DNA from: Thiohalomonas denitrificans
GTDB taxonomy: Bacteria; Pseudomonadota; Gammaproteobacteria; Thiohalomonadales; Thiohalomonadaceae
Length of the DNA stretch: 64,000 bases
Assembly: GCF_900102855.1 (NCBI RefSeq)
Contig: NZ_FMWD01000002.1
Span: 310,001 to 374,000 of the forward strand
Direction: 5' to 3'
Shown here one piece after another: positions 1 through 11,214 of the stretch. Positions within the stretch are counted from its first letter, which is position 1; each line of letters opens with the position of its first letter. The translations under genes were made by a program, and so were the position numbers. The notes under the pieces were generated by a model. The model ran no database searches. It was not told the origin of the DNA and saw nothing but the letters and a program-made list of their open reading frames with translations.

Positions 1-1137
1 CTGTTTTACAGCGATCTCGATGCTGGTCCCCGGAAACGCCTCCTCCAGCTCTTCCAGCTCCCTTTCGGTGGGCACCCGGGTAACCAGCGCGTCGTGGAAA
101 TGGCGAAGCATGAACTTCGCCGCCGTCGCGCAGCAGCCTTCGCGGCGCGGGTACTGAGGCTCGATGCCCAGCGCCACCTCCACGGCCACCTCGTGGTTCG
201 ACGCGCCGGTGATGTCGACGAACATCGGTGAATGGGACTTGGAGATACGGGTGTTGAGTTCCAGCAACCAGAGACGATCCGTTGTCGTGTCCCAGAAGTA
301 CTCGACGTTGAACGGGGTATTGTCGATGTCGAGATTCGGCACTAACCGTTTGGTGTAATCGATAATACGTCTCTGCACCTCCTGCGGCAGTCTGGATGGC
401 AGCTGGTAGCGAGAGAAGGACGAAAGATTGGGCTCGCGAAAAGAGTCGACGATACCGTAGACGTGGGGCACTCCCTTCTGGATGTAGCCCTCCGCGGTGC
501 ACTGCTCCCCTCCGATGGGCTGCTCGGCGATGCAATGATAGCCGTCGATTTCGACGGGGATATCAGCCGGCATATGCGCCATCGACAGCAATCTGCCGAA
601 GGGCTCGCCGAACCCGCCGATCCGTTCCCGGGTGCGGGCAAGGGCAAATTCAAGGTCTGCATGGCTGGAGATATAAAATGCCAGTACCGAACTGAAGGCG
701 ATAACCGGCTTGAGCCAGAAGGGGAATTCCAGACCGATGCGCTCCGCGGCATCATCGGCGAACGGATCGACCGCCTCGAATCGCGGCGTACAGTCCGGCA
801 CGACCTGCCGTTCCCGCAGACGGCTCCAGTACTTGTGCTCGGCAATGAGGACACCACCCAGAGAGGGTCCATCGAGGCCGCAATGCTCGCGAAAGACCGG
901 CAGCAGCGTGGTGGTGGGAAAGTCCCAGTGGCCGATGATGGCATCGACCCGGCCATCGAACCGATCCAGCTGCTCTTTCCCGGCCGCGATCATGTCGTCG
1001 ATGGGGTAGTGGGCCGGAAGCACGACCTGCTCGTAATCCAGCAGTCCGTGGAACCGATACTGCTCGCTGTTGCGTATCGTTTTCAGCAGCTTACGGTGAA
1101 AGTCGTCCAGCCCGACAATGAAGATGTTTTTCACCAT
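1..1137 (-). CDS. ATP-grasp family enzyme, 3' end beyond the window
   Basis: The gene enters from the left edge on the minus strand. It starts at an ATG (1137-1135) and stays open for 379 codons to base 1. The product begins MVKNIFIVGLDDFH and carries EHKYWSRL, FPFWLKPV and the ATP-grasp metal-binding stretch ELNTRISKSHS. It is a clear paralogue of the complete 439-residue ATP-grasp protein at 53530, with the same order of motifs. ATP-grasp enzymes join a carboxylate to an amine or thiol through an acyl-phosphate; the substrate here is unknown. By comparison with the paralogue about 60 residues are missing. The next gene in this transcript lies outside the window; the paralogue is followed by a CocE/NonD hydrolase, so the same partner may be present there. 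Confidence 0.85.
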   Translation of the reverse strand, partial: MVKNIFIVGLDDFHRKLLKTIRNSEQYRFHGLLDYEQVVLPAHYPIDDMIAAGKEQLDRFDGRVDAIIGHWDFPTTTLLPVFREHCGLDGPSLGGVLIAEHKYWSRLRERQVVPDCTPRFEAVDPFADDAAERIGLEFPFWLKPVIAFSSVLAFYISSHADLEFALARTRERIGGFGEPFGRLLSMAHMPADIPVEIDGYHCIAEQPIGGEQCTAEGYIQKGVPHVYGIVDSFREPNLSSFSRYQLPSRLPQEVQRRIIDYTKRLVPNLDIDNTPFNVEYFWDTTTDRLWLLELNTRISKSHSPMFVDITGASNHEVAVEVALGIEPQYPRREGCCATAAKFMLRHFHDALVTRVPTERELEELEEAFPGTSIEIAVKQ

Positions 1138-1261
1138 CCCTACCTCGACAGGCTATGGTCCCACTCAACGAATAGCAGATGCCGAGTGCGGCTTCCCGCC
1201 GCTCCCGAAGTATTCGCGTCTTGATGGAGGGGTCTCCGTATGCGAAACCCGGCATCACAGC

Positions 1262-3229
1262 TCAATCGCTCTCCAGCTCAATCACCTTTGGCCATGTGAA
1301 TCGAACGGTCGAACCCCTGCCGGGCTCCGACTGGAGTTCGATATCTCCACCGACGCTCTCGACAAGCTTTTTCACCACCGCTAGGCCAATACCCGATCCT
1401 TCGCACTCTGTACGTCCGGGAGCTCGCTCGAACATCCGAAAGATACGCTCCTGGTACTCGGGCGGAATACCGGGCCCATCATCGGCTACGGAAAATTCAT
1501 ACTGTTCGTCCAGCTCGCGGACAGACACGTGAACCCTGCCATCGGGCCGGTCGTGATATTTGATGGCGTTGCCAATCAGGTTGGCAAACACTTGTTGCAG
1601 CTTGACTGGATCGGTGATCAGACGGGGCATGCCTTCGTCAATGTGAACCTGGAACTCCCGAGGTTTCTCGTAGGTTGCCAGAACAGATGCTATCAACTGT
1701 TTGCTGTCGACGGTCTCTACCTGAACGGTCTGCCCACCAGCTTCGGCATAGGCCAGGAGCGCCCGGATAAAGGCTTCCATTGCCTGGCTACGCTTACGGA
1801 TCAAATGCAGGTGATAGCGGTTTTCGTCCGAGAGCCGGGGGCCGAGGTCTTCCTCAAGCGACTTCGAAAGATTTGAGACAGCTCGCAAAGGTGCTCTCAG
1901 GTCATGAGAAGTCACGTGGGCGAATTGTTGCAGCTCCGCATTGGCCCGGCGCAAGGCTTCTTCGGCCTGTTTGTGCTCGGAGATATCCAGGTTGATACCA
2001 AGAAACCGAACCAGCTGTCGTGACTCATCGAAGATCGGGCTGCCGAGGGCGTAGACCCAACGGACGGCGCCATCCTTGCGGAGGATTCGGAATTCGGTAC
2101 GCCACTCCTGGCGCTGCTCGAGAGCCCTCCTTACGGAGTCTTCTGCTGCGGCCTGATCATCCGGGTGGATCCGCCTGAGCCAGTCTTCATAGGTGCCTCG
2201 GTACTCTCCCGGCTCCAGGCCGTACAAGCGCTCCAGCCCTTCAGTCCACACCACCTGCCCTTCCGGCACCTCCCAGTCAAAAGAACCGATACCCGCCACC
2301 TTTTGGGCCAGGGCCAGCCGTTCCTCGCTGACTCTCAGTGCCGCCTTTTCCTTTTTGTGTTTACTCAGTTCACTCACGTCTTGCACCAGGGCATAGAAGC
2401 CCAGCACTTCACCACTGGTGCCGATGTGTGGCACGTAAACTGCCTCGATCTCGTGCGTCCCTCCCCGTCGGTACGGCACGACCATATCAAAGCGCACCGT
2501 ATCCCCCGCAAGCACTTTTTGTACATAGGGTTTGAGGGTCTCGTAAGCCCGCTCGCCAACAACCTCCTTCAAAGTGCGGCCCTTCACCTCTTCCGGCGCC
2601 AGACCAAACCATTTTCCATAGGCCGCATTGTTGAATTGGTAACGTTCCCCGGCATCAAGGTAAGAGATCAGCACCGGCAGGCTGTCGGTGACCAACCGAA
2701 GCCGCTGCTCGTTCTCCCTCGATGCCTGCTCCGCCTGCTTGCGTTTCGTCACATCGACAAACAGGTGGGCGAAGCGCCCGGGACCGGTTCGATACGCCGT
2801 CACCTCGAACCACTTATCCAGTGCCACGGCATAGTTCTCAAAGCGTACAGGCTCACCGGTCCGGACCACTTTCCCGTAGGTCTCTATCCAGTACGCTTCA
2901 ATACTCGGGATCAACTCACGCACGGTCTTGCCGTTGGCGACCTTTGGAGGCACGCCGACCAGCTGCCCGAAGGCCTCGTTCACCTCCAGAAAGCGATAAT
3001 CACAAGGACGGCCCTGGTCATCGAGCAGAATCTCGGCCAGGCCGAAGCCCTCTATCATCGAGTCGAATACGCTGCGGTAACGCTGCTCCCGTTCACGCGA
3101 CGCGTCCAGAGCCTCCCGCAGATCCAGCACCTCGCGCTCCAGTGCCCGTATTCGGTCTTCACTCAACCCATCCACCTCACCGGCTCCCGAACTGGATACC
3201 TTGCACCACAGCATACCCAAAAAGGGCAT
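1262..3229 (-). CDS. Multi-PAS sensor histidine kinase
   Basis: A 655-residue soluble histidine kinase. A short N-terminal coiled coil (about 20-50) is followed by three PAS/PAC domains (roughly 50-165, 170-295 and 300-425). Next come a HisKA dimerisation domain with the phospho-accepting histidine at about 442 (SHDLRAP) and an HATPase domain with N box (NLIGNAIKYH), G1 (DDGPGIP), F (FRMFERA) and G2 (GSGIGLAVVKKL) motifs. There are no membrane segments, so it should sense a cytoplasmic signal. No receiver domain is fused and no response regulator is adjacent. The start is uncertain: the ATG used has a weak ribosome site, and in-frame GTG or TTG codons about 20 residues later are possible. Confidence 0.9.
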   Translation of the reverse strand: MPFLGMLWCKVSSSGAGEVDGLSEDRIRALEREVLDLREALDASREREQRYRSVFDSMIEGFGLAEILLDDQGRPCDYRFLEVNEAFGQLVGVPPKVANGKTVRELIPSIEAYWIETYGKVVRTGEPVRFENYAVALDKWFEVTAYRTGPGRFAHLFVDVTKRKQAEQASRENEQRLRLVTDSLPVLISYLDAGERYQFNNAAYGKWFGLAPEEVKGRTLKEVVGERAYETLKPYVQKVLAGDTVRFDMVVPYRRGGTHEIEAVYVPHIGTSGEVLGFYALVQDVSELSKHKKEKAALRVSEERLALAQKVAGIGSFDWEVPEGQVVWTEGLERLYGLEPGEYRGTYEDWLRRIHPDDQAAAEDSVRRALEQRQEWRTEFRILRKDGAVRWVYALGSPIFDESRQLVRFLGINLDISEHKQAEEALRRANAELQQFAHVTSHDLRAPLRAVSNLSKSLEEDLGPRLSDENRYHLHLIRKRSQAMEAFIRALLAYAEAGGQTVQVETVDSKQLIASVLATYEKPREFQVHIDEGMPRLITDPVKLQQVFANLIGNAIKYHDRPDGRVHVSVRELDEQYEFSVADDGPGIPPEYQERIFRMFERAPGRTECEGSGIGLAVVKKLVESVGGDIELQSEPGRGSTVRFTWPKVIELESD

Positions 3230-3309
3230 GCAGCACCGGTATATGGCTCTGCTGCAATTGCTGATTACGGCATTTGATATCGCTTCAGGCGGCGATGTTC
3301 AGATCCGGA

Positions 3310-3582
3310 TTAGCTGCCGGAACCGTCACCGCTTGCCCGCTGGATGGGATTGCCGTCACGGTCGTTGCGTTTCACACCACAGAAATAGCGGCCCTTCTTT
3401 TCCAGGGCCTTCTCCCTGGGTACTACCAGGCCACAAGAGAAACACTGCACCTCATCTTCCGGCAGAGCCCGGGCGGCCTCCTCCTGCTCTTTTGCCGCCC
3501 TTTTCAGGGCCATATAGCGCATAAAAATCAGAAGGCCGGCCAGAAGCACACAACCGCCCACCAACATCAGAACCATTTTCAT
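3310..3582 (-). CDS. Small membrane-anchored zinc-ribbon protein (PP0621-like)
   Basis: A 90-residue protein with one N-terminal membrane helix (about 3-22, VLMLVGGCVLLAGLLIF), a charged linker, and a short cysteine motif CFSCGLVVPREKAL followed by GRYFCG. The layout of one membrane helix plus CxxC and a later cysteine matches the small PP0621-like family of proteobacterial proteins with unknown function. The three cysteines could form a partial metal site. It lies upstream of the histidine kinase on the same strand with an 80-bp gap, so the two may be co-transcribed. Confidence 0.65.
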   Translation of the reverse strand: MKMVLMLVGGCVLLAGLLIFMRYMALKRAAKEQEEAARALPEDEVQCFSCGLVVPREKALEKKGRYFCGVKRNDRDGNPIQRASGDGSGS

Positions 3583-3639
3583 ATCGCGTCGACTTCTTGC
3601 TGGATTACGTCAAGGGAATGGGGCTATTGGGCCATCATA

Positions 3640-3845
3640 AAGGGGTGGCCGGAACGCGTGAAGTCATCGGCAGGAGATCGATCCGCCATCGGATGAATCT
3701 GTCGGAGACAGTGGCTGTTTTTCCGGTGGAGAGTGACTCGACAGGACAGATGGTACTGTCGACGCCGGTAGGTGTGAAGACAAGTTCCGTGAGAGCATCT
3801 ATACGTTAGGCGAAAAAGCGACAAAACGGCGGATCGCCGTTTTTT
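3640..3845 (+). ncRNA. Candidate GGA-rich small RNA ending at an intrinsic terminator
   Basis: The 312-bp gap between the zinc-ribbon gene and the cardiolipin synthase has no convincing protein gene but ends in a perfect terminator on the plus strand. The stretch before it holds about nine GGA triplets. One sits exactly in the loop of a CTGTC-GGA-GACAG hairpin near 3700, and another follows a CGACAG that can pair with CTGTCG. This resembles CsrA/RsmA-binding RNAs such as CsrB or RsmY. The 5' end is a guess. It could instead be the attenuated leader of the cardiolipin synthase gene. Confidence 0.3.
3823..3845 (+). terminator. Rho-independent terminator upstream of the cardiolipin synthase gene
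   Basis: A perfect 9-bp stem (AAAACGGCG / CGCCGTTTT) with a 3-nt loop runs into a T tract. It lies 50 bp before the cardiolipin synthase start. No recognised gene precedes it on the plus strand, so it must end a small RNA, an upstream leader, or incoming transcription. Confidence 0.7.
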
Positions 3846-3894
3846 GATTTCCCCCGTCACTACCGGCCGATATCACCATCGGGCGGGAGCACAC

Positions 3895-5274
3895 ATGACA
3901 TTCATCAACTTTATCCTGTTCGCGGCGGTTATCATCATTACCTTCGCGGCGGCCCGTCAAGCCCTGTTCTTCAAGCGCGAGCCGCGCTCAGCGCTGGCCT
4001 GGGTGGTGTTCATCCTCGCGCTGCCGCCGTTCGGCGCACTGGTCTTTTATCTCTTCGGCGTGAACCGGGTGCGCACCCGTGCGCGGGCTTTGAAACCTGC
4101 CACCCACACTGCGGGTGCCGAGCAGCCGGTGGGCACCGATCCACTCGACCGTCTCGGTCATGCCGTTACCGGCCACCCGCGCCGCGCCGGCAACGGCGTG
4201 GAGGCGCTTTTTGACGGAGAGAGTGCTTTTCCCGCCATGCTGGCGGACATCGAGGGGGCACGACAGCGCATCCTTCTGAGCACCTATATCTTCGATGCGG
4301 ATGAGGCCGGCACCGCCTTTATCGATGCGCTTTCATCCGCAGTGGCGCGAGGCGTCGACGTGCGCGTGATGATCGACGGCATCGGGGAGCTTTACTCCCT
4401 GCCACGCCGAGCGGTGCCGCGTCTGCGTGCTGTTGGCGTACGGGCCGAACGCTTTCTGCCGCCCCGCCTGTGGCCACCCCGATTCCGCATCAACCTGCGT
4501 AACCACCGCAAACTGCTGATTGTCGACGACCGAATCGCCTTCACAGGGGGCATGAATATTTCCGAGCGTCACTGCAGTGCCGGGCCCAGGCGAGGCCGTG
4601 TGCATGATATTCAGTTCCGCCTCAAAGGTCCCGTGGTACGCGACCTCACGGAGGCTTTCGCCGAAGATTGGCGCGTCGTAACCGGCGAGGTGATCACGCC
4701 GGCTATACTCCCGACCGAGACCGGGCAAGTGACCTGCCGCATGGTACTCGACGGTCCCAATGAAGATCTCGACCGTCTTCCTCTGATGTTGGTGGGTGCC
4801 ATCGGTATTGCGTGCGAGCGAATTGCCATCATGACGCCGTACTTCCTCCCACCCCGCGAACTCATCGTCGCCTTGCAGGCCGCTGCCTTGCGTGGCGTAC
4901 GCGTCGACCTCATCCTGCCCGCCAAGAACAACCTGCCCTACGTGGACTGGGCCATGCGCAATATGCTGTGGGAACTGTTGGAACGGGATATCGGCGTGCA
5001 CTACCAGCCCGGATCATTCGTTCACAGCAAGCTCTTCCTGGTAGACAGCGACTATGCCCAGATCGGTTCGGCCAACCTGGACTCCCGCAGCCTGCGCCTC
5101 AATTTCGAGCTCGTCGTAGAGGTACTGGACGAGGAGTGCATCGGCGGGCTGTACGAGCACTTCGATACCGCATTGGCACGCTCACAACGACTGACCCTGG
5201 CCGACGTGGACGGGCGTCCGTGGCCGATACGGTTGCGGGATGGATTGGCGTGGCTATTCACCCCTTATCTGTGA
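3895..5274 (+). CDS. cls: Cardiolipin synthase (phospholipase D family)
   Basis: A 459-residue membrane enzyme that condenses two phosphatidylglycerol molecules into cardiolipin and glycerol. It has two N-terminal membrane helices (MTFINFILFAAVIIITF and WVVFILALPPFGALVFYLF) and two phospholipase D domains. The HKD motifs are intact: NHRKLLIVDD with histidine at about 204, and VHSKLFLVD with histidine at about 377, each followed by the usual GG or GSANLD. The ATG chosen follows GGCGGGAGCACAC; the reading frame is open further upstream, but only to a TTG inside the preceding terminator. The length fits the ClsA class. Confidence 0.93.
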   Translation: MTFINFILFAAVIIITFAAARQALFFKREPRSALAWVVFILALPPFGALVFYLFGVNRVRTRARALKPATHTAGAEQPVGTDPLDRLGHAVTGHPRRAGNGVEALFDGESAFPAMLADIEGARQRILLSTYIFDADEAGTAFIDALSSAVARGVDVRVMIDGIGELYSLPRRAVPRLRAVGVRAERFLPPRLWPPRFRINLRNHRKLLIVDDRIAFTGGMNISERHCSAGPRRGRVHDIQFRLKGPVVRDLTEAFAEDWRVVTGEVITPAILPTETGQVTCRMVLDGPNEDLDRLPLMLVGAIGIACERIAIMTPYFLPPRELIVALQAAALRGVRVDLILPAKNNLPYVDWAMRNMLWELLERDIGVHYQPGSFVHSKLFLVDSDYAQIGSANLDSRSLRLNFELVVEVLDEECIGGLYEHFDTALARSQRLTLADVDGRPWPIRLRDGLAWLFTPYL

Positions 5275-5294
5275 GTCGGAAAGAGGGGGTACCG

Positions 5295-5320
5295 GCCTGA
5301 CGTATCCCAGTGCGTCAGGC
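5295..5320. terminator. Hairpin between convergent genes
   Basis: An 8-bp inverted repeat (GCCTGACG / CGTCAGGC) with a 10-nt loop lies between the ends of the converging cardiolipin synthase and metallo-hydrolase genes. There is no T run on either side, so termination is only inferred from position. Confidence 0.3.
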
Positions 5321-5326
5321 AATAAG

Positions 5327-6268
5327 TCACTCCCACTCCATCTCCTGGTATACCTGCTGGGCGTTGCGGCCCTTGAGGGCTTCGTAATCCTCAAGATAAG
5401 TGAAGCGTGATTGATCCAGCGTACCAATCTCCGTGATGCTGCCGCCGGCTTCCATGAAAGAACCCACCGTTTGTCGCAGAAACACCAGGTATTCCAGGGT
5501 GTCCGCCCTGGCTCGGCTGAGATCGGTTACCGGACCGTGTCCCGGAACCACTGCCCTCGGTTTCAGTTCAGCTACGCTTCCGAAAGCGTCGATCCAGTTG
5601 CGGCTGCTGGAGTGGGACATCACTCCGAGTAGTCGCCCGACATAGACCACGTCGCCGGTGAAAACCACGCGCTGTGCCGGCAGCCAGACAAGGCTGTCAC
5701 CCGGGGTATGGGCCGGGCCGACATGCTGAAGTTCGAAAGCAGTGCCACCCAGAGTGAAGTCGGTTTTGTCGGCGAAAACCTCATCCGCATAGACGGGTTC
5801 TGTTCCGGCCATTCCCTTCTCACCTACCAGATTACTCAGCATGAATCTCTGGTCTTGCAGGCGACTACGCTGGTCCTCCACCGCCGCCTCGCTGGCGATG
5901 ATATGTGCGCCGCGCTCCTTGAAGTAGCCGTTACCGAGCCAGCGATGATCCTGTCCGCCGGTGTTGACCACCACCTTTACCGGCTGGTCGGTGACCTGTT
6001 GAATAAATGTATCGATAGCCGCGGCACCTTGGTAACTGCCGCCGGAGTCGATAAGCACCACGCCGGCTTCCGTCACCACGAAACCAAAAGTGGCATTGTT
6101 GCCAAGGTTTTCCGGCGTGCGATTGCCGTAAGGACCGACTATTGCATAGACATGCTCATCGACCTCCTGCAACCACAATGCGTCGCCGTTTTCCGCAGCG
6201 ACGCCCGCACCGACCAGCGATATCACCGATAGGACAAAAAGGGATTGAACGAACCGAATAGTTTTCAA
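5327..6268 (-). CDS. Exported metallo-beta-lactamase-fold protein with altered metal motif
   Basis: A 313-residue protein with an N-terminal signal peptide (FVQSLFVLSVISLVGAGVAA), so it should act in the periplasm. The fold is shown by LIDSGGS (about 73), HTPGD (187-191), FTGD (203-206) and PGHGP (243-247). At the place where relatives carry the HxHxDH zinc motif, the sequence is NTGGQDHRWLGN (102-113). Aligned by the conserved NT and LGN ends, the usual histidines are replaced by glycine and glutamine. The site-2 ligands look largely present, so it may bind one metal or none. It resembles proteins found beside quinoprotein or thiosulfate-oxidation genes, but the function is not known. Confidence 0.75.
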   Translation of the reverse strand: MKTIRFVQSLFVLSVISLVGAGVAAENGDALWLQEVDEHVYAIVGPYGNRTPENLGNNATFGFVVTEAGVVLIDSGGSYQGAAAIDTFIQQVTDQPVKVVVNTGGQDHRWLGNGYFKERGAHIIASEAAVEDQRSRLQDQRFMLSNLVGEKGMAGTEPVYADEVFADKTDFTLGGTAFELQHVGPAHTPGDSLVWLPAQRVVFTGDVVYVGRLLGVMSHSSSRNWIDAFGSVAELKPRAVVPGHGPVTDLSRARADTLEYLVFLRQTVGSFMEAGGSITEIGTLDQSRFTYLEDYEALKGRNAQQVYQEMEWE

Positions 6269-6310
6269 CTGTTCTCTCTCTGAGGGGGAAGGCTTCGCTG
6301 CCAGTTTACT

Positions 6311-6535
6311 CTATTCGCGAATGGTTACACCCGACGGCAGGTCCAAAGGTATCGGTTCAGGCCGTGTATAGGTCTTGTTATCGGGCCACTCGGTGAGCTT
6401 GAAGGTCTCATGGCAGGCGACACAAGCCTCTAGTAAGGGAAAGGGTGTTCCATGAATACGAATGATGGCCGCCCCGCGCATCCTGCCCTCGCACGGCATT
6501 GGTGCATCCCTTCGGATAGCATCTATGCCCTGCAT
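6311..6535 (-). pseudogene. C-terminal remnant of a CXXCH (haem-binding) protein
   Basis: A 74-codon frame whose second half contains one CVACH haem-attachment motif and a tidy C-terminus (IPLDLPSGVTIRE). The first half looks unlike protein and an in-frame stop lies just before the ATG. It has no signal peptide, which a c-type cytochrome would need. It lies 43 bp upstream of the metallo-hydrolase on the same strand and 130 bp from the integration site of element A. It is most likely the 3' end of a gene damaged near the island boundary, though a tiny intact gene cannot be ruled out. Confidence 0.45.
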
Positions 6536-6665
6536 TTAAAAACATCATAAGGTGGGTCGCCGCTGATGCCGGCAGGTGGGGAAGGTGACTCGCAGACAGG
6601 AGGTCCGTCCGGGGACGATTCGAATCGGATCGGGACAGAGTGGCCTGAGTGCAGGATGCAGGATT

Positions 6666-6711
6666 TGGTGGGCCCACCAAGATTCGAACTTGGAACCAAT
6701 GGATTATGAGT
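6666..6711 (-). repeat. Outer attachment-site copy (46 bp of tRNA 3' end)
   Basis: The 46 bp are identical to positions 31-76 of the tRNA-CAU gene at 38011-38086, from the anticodon stem through CCA. The 5' part of a tRNA is absent, so this is an attachment-site copy and not a gene. It marks the far end of element A. Confidence 0.9.
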
Positions 6712-6749
6712 CACGTAAACCGAAGTCCATTGCAGTCCGATTACATCCG

Positions 6750-6860
6750 GGTCGCAACAACAAAGTACATAAAAACAAACGTATAGCGCTTGATATAGTC
6801 CATTGGCGTCCGATATGATTTACCTAATTCCTGCCCAGAAGTTGCGACCATGTTGCGACC
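6750..6860. repeat. Probable integrase arm sites, left end of element A
   Basis: The 9-mer GTTGCGACC occurs as a direct pair at 6841-6849 and 6852-6860, 11 bp apart, and once inverted at 6750-6758. The same pair within a 24-bp identical block lies near the right end at 28610-28633. Placement inside both ends of the element fits arm-type binding sites of the integrase. Confidence 0.55.
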
Positions 6861-6892
6861 AGCCGGTAGGGGCGGAATCTTGGAGGCGGAAC

Positions 6893-8263
6893 ATGGGCAA
6901 TCTCACCGATGCGAAAGTTAAGGCCGAACTCGGCAAGCGAACGGGTCGCACCCGCTGGTTGGTTGAGAGTAGGGGCCGTGGTCGGGGTTCCCTGACCCTG
7001 AAAGTGAGTGGAGACAGTGCCCACTGGTATTACCGGTATACAAAGGAGAAACGCCGTTCGGTCTATTTGCCTATCGGTCCTTACCCCAAAACGACTGTCG
7101 CCAGTGCGCGCGAAGCGGCGGACGAGTACGCTGCACAACTGCACGAACTGCGAAAGGATGCTCCGACCGCTGACCTTCGCGAACACAAGAGGGAACAGGA
7201 GCGGCAAAGACTGGCGCGGGAGGAGACTAAACGGCATGAAACTGAAGCCAAGCAGCGCGCCGAGGTTGAGGCCAAGCGGTACACGCTAACAGCGCTGTTC
7301 GACACCTACTGTGAACACCTGGTTCGCCAGGAGAAGATAGCCGCCGCCAAGAACGCACGGGGGGTATTCAATCGCCACGTTAAAGACCCGTTTCCCGAAA
7401 TAGCAGCGGCACCGGCCAGAAACGTGAACCGCCGCCAACTGACGACCGTGCTGAGGCGAGTCGTGCAAGCAGGAAAGGGGCGGACGGCTGGCAAACTGCG
7501 GTCCTTTCTGCGTGCTGCCTATGCGCTGGCTTTGAGGGCCGAAGGGGATGCGACGGCACCTGCGGTGCTGATCGCCTTCAATATCGAACACAATCCCGCC
7601 GCCGATACCGCTGCACTTACCGAGTACAACCGTGCGAGAGACCGGGCGCTTACCGAGGCCGAACTGCGCGGCCTTTGGAAGCGATTGAAAGCAGACACGA
7701 CCTTGCCTGCTGATGTAGTACGCCTGCTGTTTCTTTTGGGCGGACAACGCGCCTCACAGCTTTTGCGGGCCCAAGTACACGATTACGATCCCAACTCCCG
7801 GACAATAACTCTCTACGACCCGAAAGGCAGAAGGAAGCAACCGCGTGTCCACGTCTTGCCTGTCGTCAAACCGGCCGCCGCTATACTTGACCGACTGGTT
7901 ACGCGTGCTGAAAACCTGGAGACCAAACTTTTAATTTCCTCCCGTGGCGACGTGCCGCTGACCCTGTTTACTGTAAGCAAATTTGTGAGACTCCTGTCGG
8001 CCGAGATAGTGACGGCCAATGGATCGGAACCCTTCAATTTACAAGATCTGCGGCGAACGACGGAAACGCAACTGGCACGCATGGGGATATCAAGCGACCT
8101 CCGGGCTCAGATTCAGAGCCACGGACTTGGGGGCGTACAGGCTCGGCACTATGACCGGCACGACTACATGAAAGAAAAGCGGGTGGCACTGGAAGGGTGG
8201 CACAAGTGGCTGGAAAAGAAACCGGCTAAAAACGTCCGGGGTATCCGGGAGAAATATGCCTGA
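6893..8263 (+). CDS. Tyrosine recombinase (integrase) of element A
   Basis: A 456-residue site-specific recombinase that would insert and excise the element at the tRNA gene. The N-terminal DNA-binding part (MGNLTDAKVKAEL onward) is of the type seen in P4/island integrases (DUF4102-like), followed by a charged helical linker and the catalytic domain. Catalytic residues visible are arginine about 286 (GGQRAS), the DLRRT motif with arginine about 387, HGLGG, and the nucleophile tyrosine about 420 (ARHYDRHDY). The ATG at 6893 is preceded by GGAGG at 6882; the frame is open upstream through the arm sites, but that start has no ribosome site. The gene reads away from the outer attachment copy. Confidence 0.92.
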   Translation: MGNLTDAKVKAELGKRTGRTRWLVESRGRGRGSLTLKVSGDSAHWYYRYTKEKRRSVYLPIGPYPKTTVASAREAADEYAAQLHELRKDAPTADLREHKREQERQRLAREETKRHETEAKQRAEVEAKRYTLTALFDTYCEHLVRQEKIAAAKNARGVFNRHVKDPFPEIAAAPARNVNRRQLTTVLRRVVQAGKGRTAGKLRSFLRAAYALALRAEGDATAPAVLIAFNIEHNPAADTAALTEYNRARDRALTEAELRGLWKRLKADTTLPADVVRLLFLLGGQRASQLLRAQVHDYDPNSRTITLYDPKGRRKQPRVHVLPVVKPAAAILDRLVTRAENLETKLLISSRGDVPLTLFTVSKFVRLLSAEIVTANGSEPFNLQDLRRTTETQLARMGISSDLRAQIQSHGLGGVQARHYDRHDYMKEKRVALEGWHKWLEKKPAKNVRGIREKYA

Positions 8264-8386
8264 TGTTTGGGCATTCGCCACCTGAGTGATTTGGTAATAG
8301 TCCTCACTTTCTTCCCTTCCTTCCAGGCTCCGTCGAAATTTCTAAAACCCTCTACCGTCAAAGAGGCCGCAACTCCGATTTCCTTC

Positions 8387-8690
8387 CAACGTCGCTCCAG
8401 CGGCGAGCGTAGCCTGGCGGCCCATATGGGTGAGGCGGCGCGAGCGGACGGCACTTATGCAAAGCGAGGTGCGCCCGGTGGGGCCCCATATGGATGGAGA
8501 CGCCCCTGGTGGTGGAGGCCTGCCCCTAGTGCGCCAACCGGCGCGATGGGGCACCCACACCCGTCCCGAGCCGATAGATTGCGGTTCATGCCAGAACTTC
8601 CAGCGGACTGACCACCCCTTTCTTGGAACGCCACTCGGCGGCGGGCCTGCCTCTACCCGAGGATTGACGCTCGGTGATACCCTAACCTAA
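8387..8690 (+). pseudogene. Decayed fragment of a DUF927 ATPase / zinc-finger gene pair
   Basis: The 485-bp gap between the integrase and hsdM holds a relic of element A's own replication module, in the opposite orientation. First comes SSGERSLAAHMGEA, matching SSGERSFAAHMGEA of the DUF927 protein. After an internal deletion, a zinc-finger gene remnant follows: CARWGPIWMETP and VEACP-stop-CANRRDG in one frame, then RPEPIDCGSCQNFQRT in another. These match CAGCGPVWLWKP, VEGCPWCDNRRHG and RPEQVQCRSCKHFTRT of the intact gene at 24338. A tryptophan has become an amber stop and a frameshift lies near 8550. Bases 8264-8386 hold nothing I recognise. Confidence 0.75.
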
Positions 8691-8748
8691 CCAACCCGTA
8701 GCCCGCTCCGATAGCGATACCTTTGGAACAAAGGACGATTCAACCTCC

Positions 8749-11206
<2,458 letters not shown>

Positions 11207-11214
<8 letters not shown>

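Noticed and set aside
463..1224. Plus-strand frame of 253 codons at the left edge
   Set aside because: The minus strand carries a clear ATP-grasp gene through the same bases, confirmed by its paralogue at 53530.
2165..3277. Plus-strand frame of 370 codons
   Set aside because: It is the shadow of the PAS histidine kinase.
6666..6711. A second tRNA gene
   Set aside because: Only the 3' 46 bases are present; it is an attachment-site copy. The same holds for 28691-28736.
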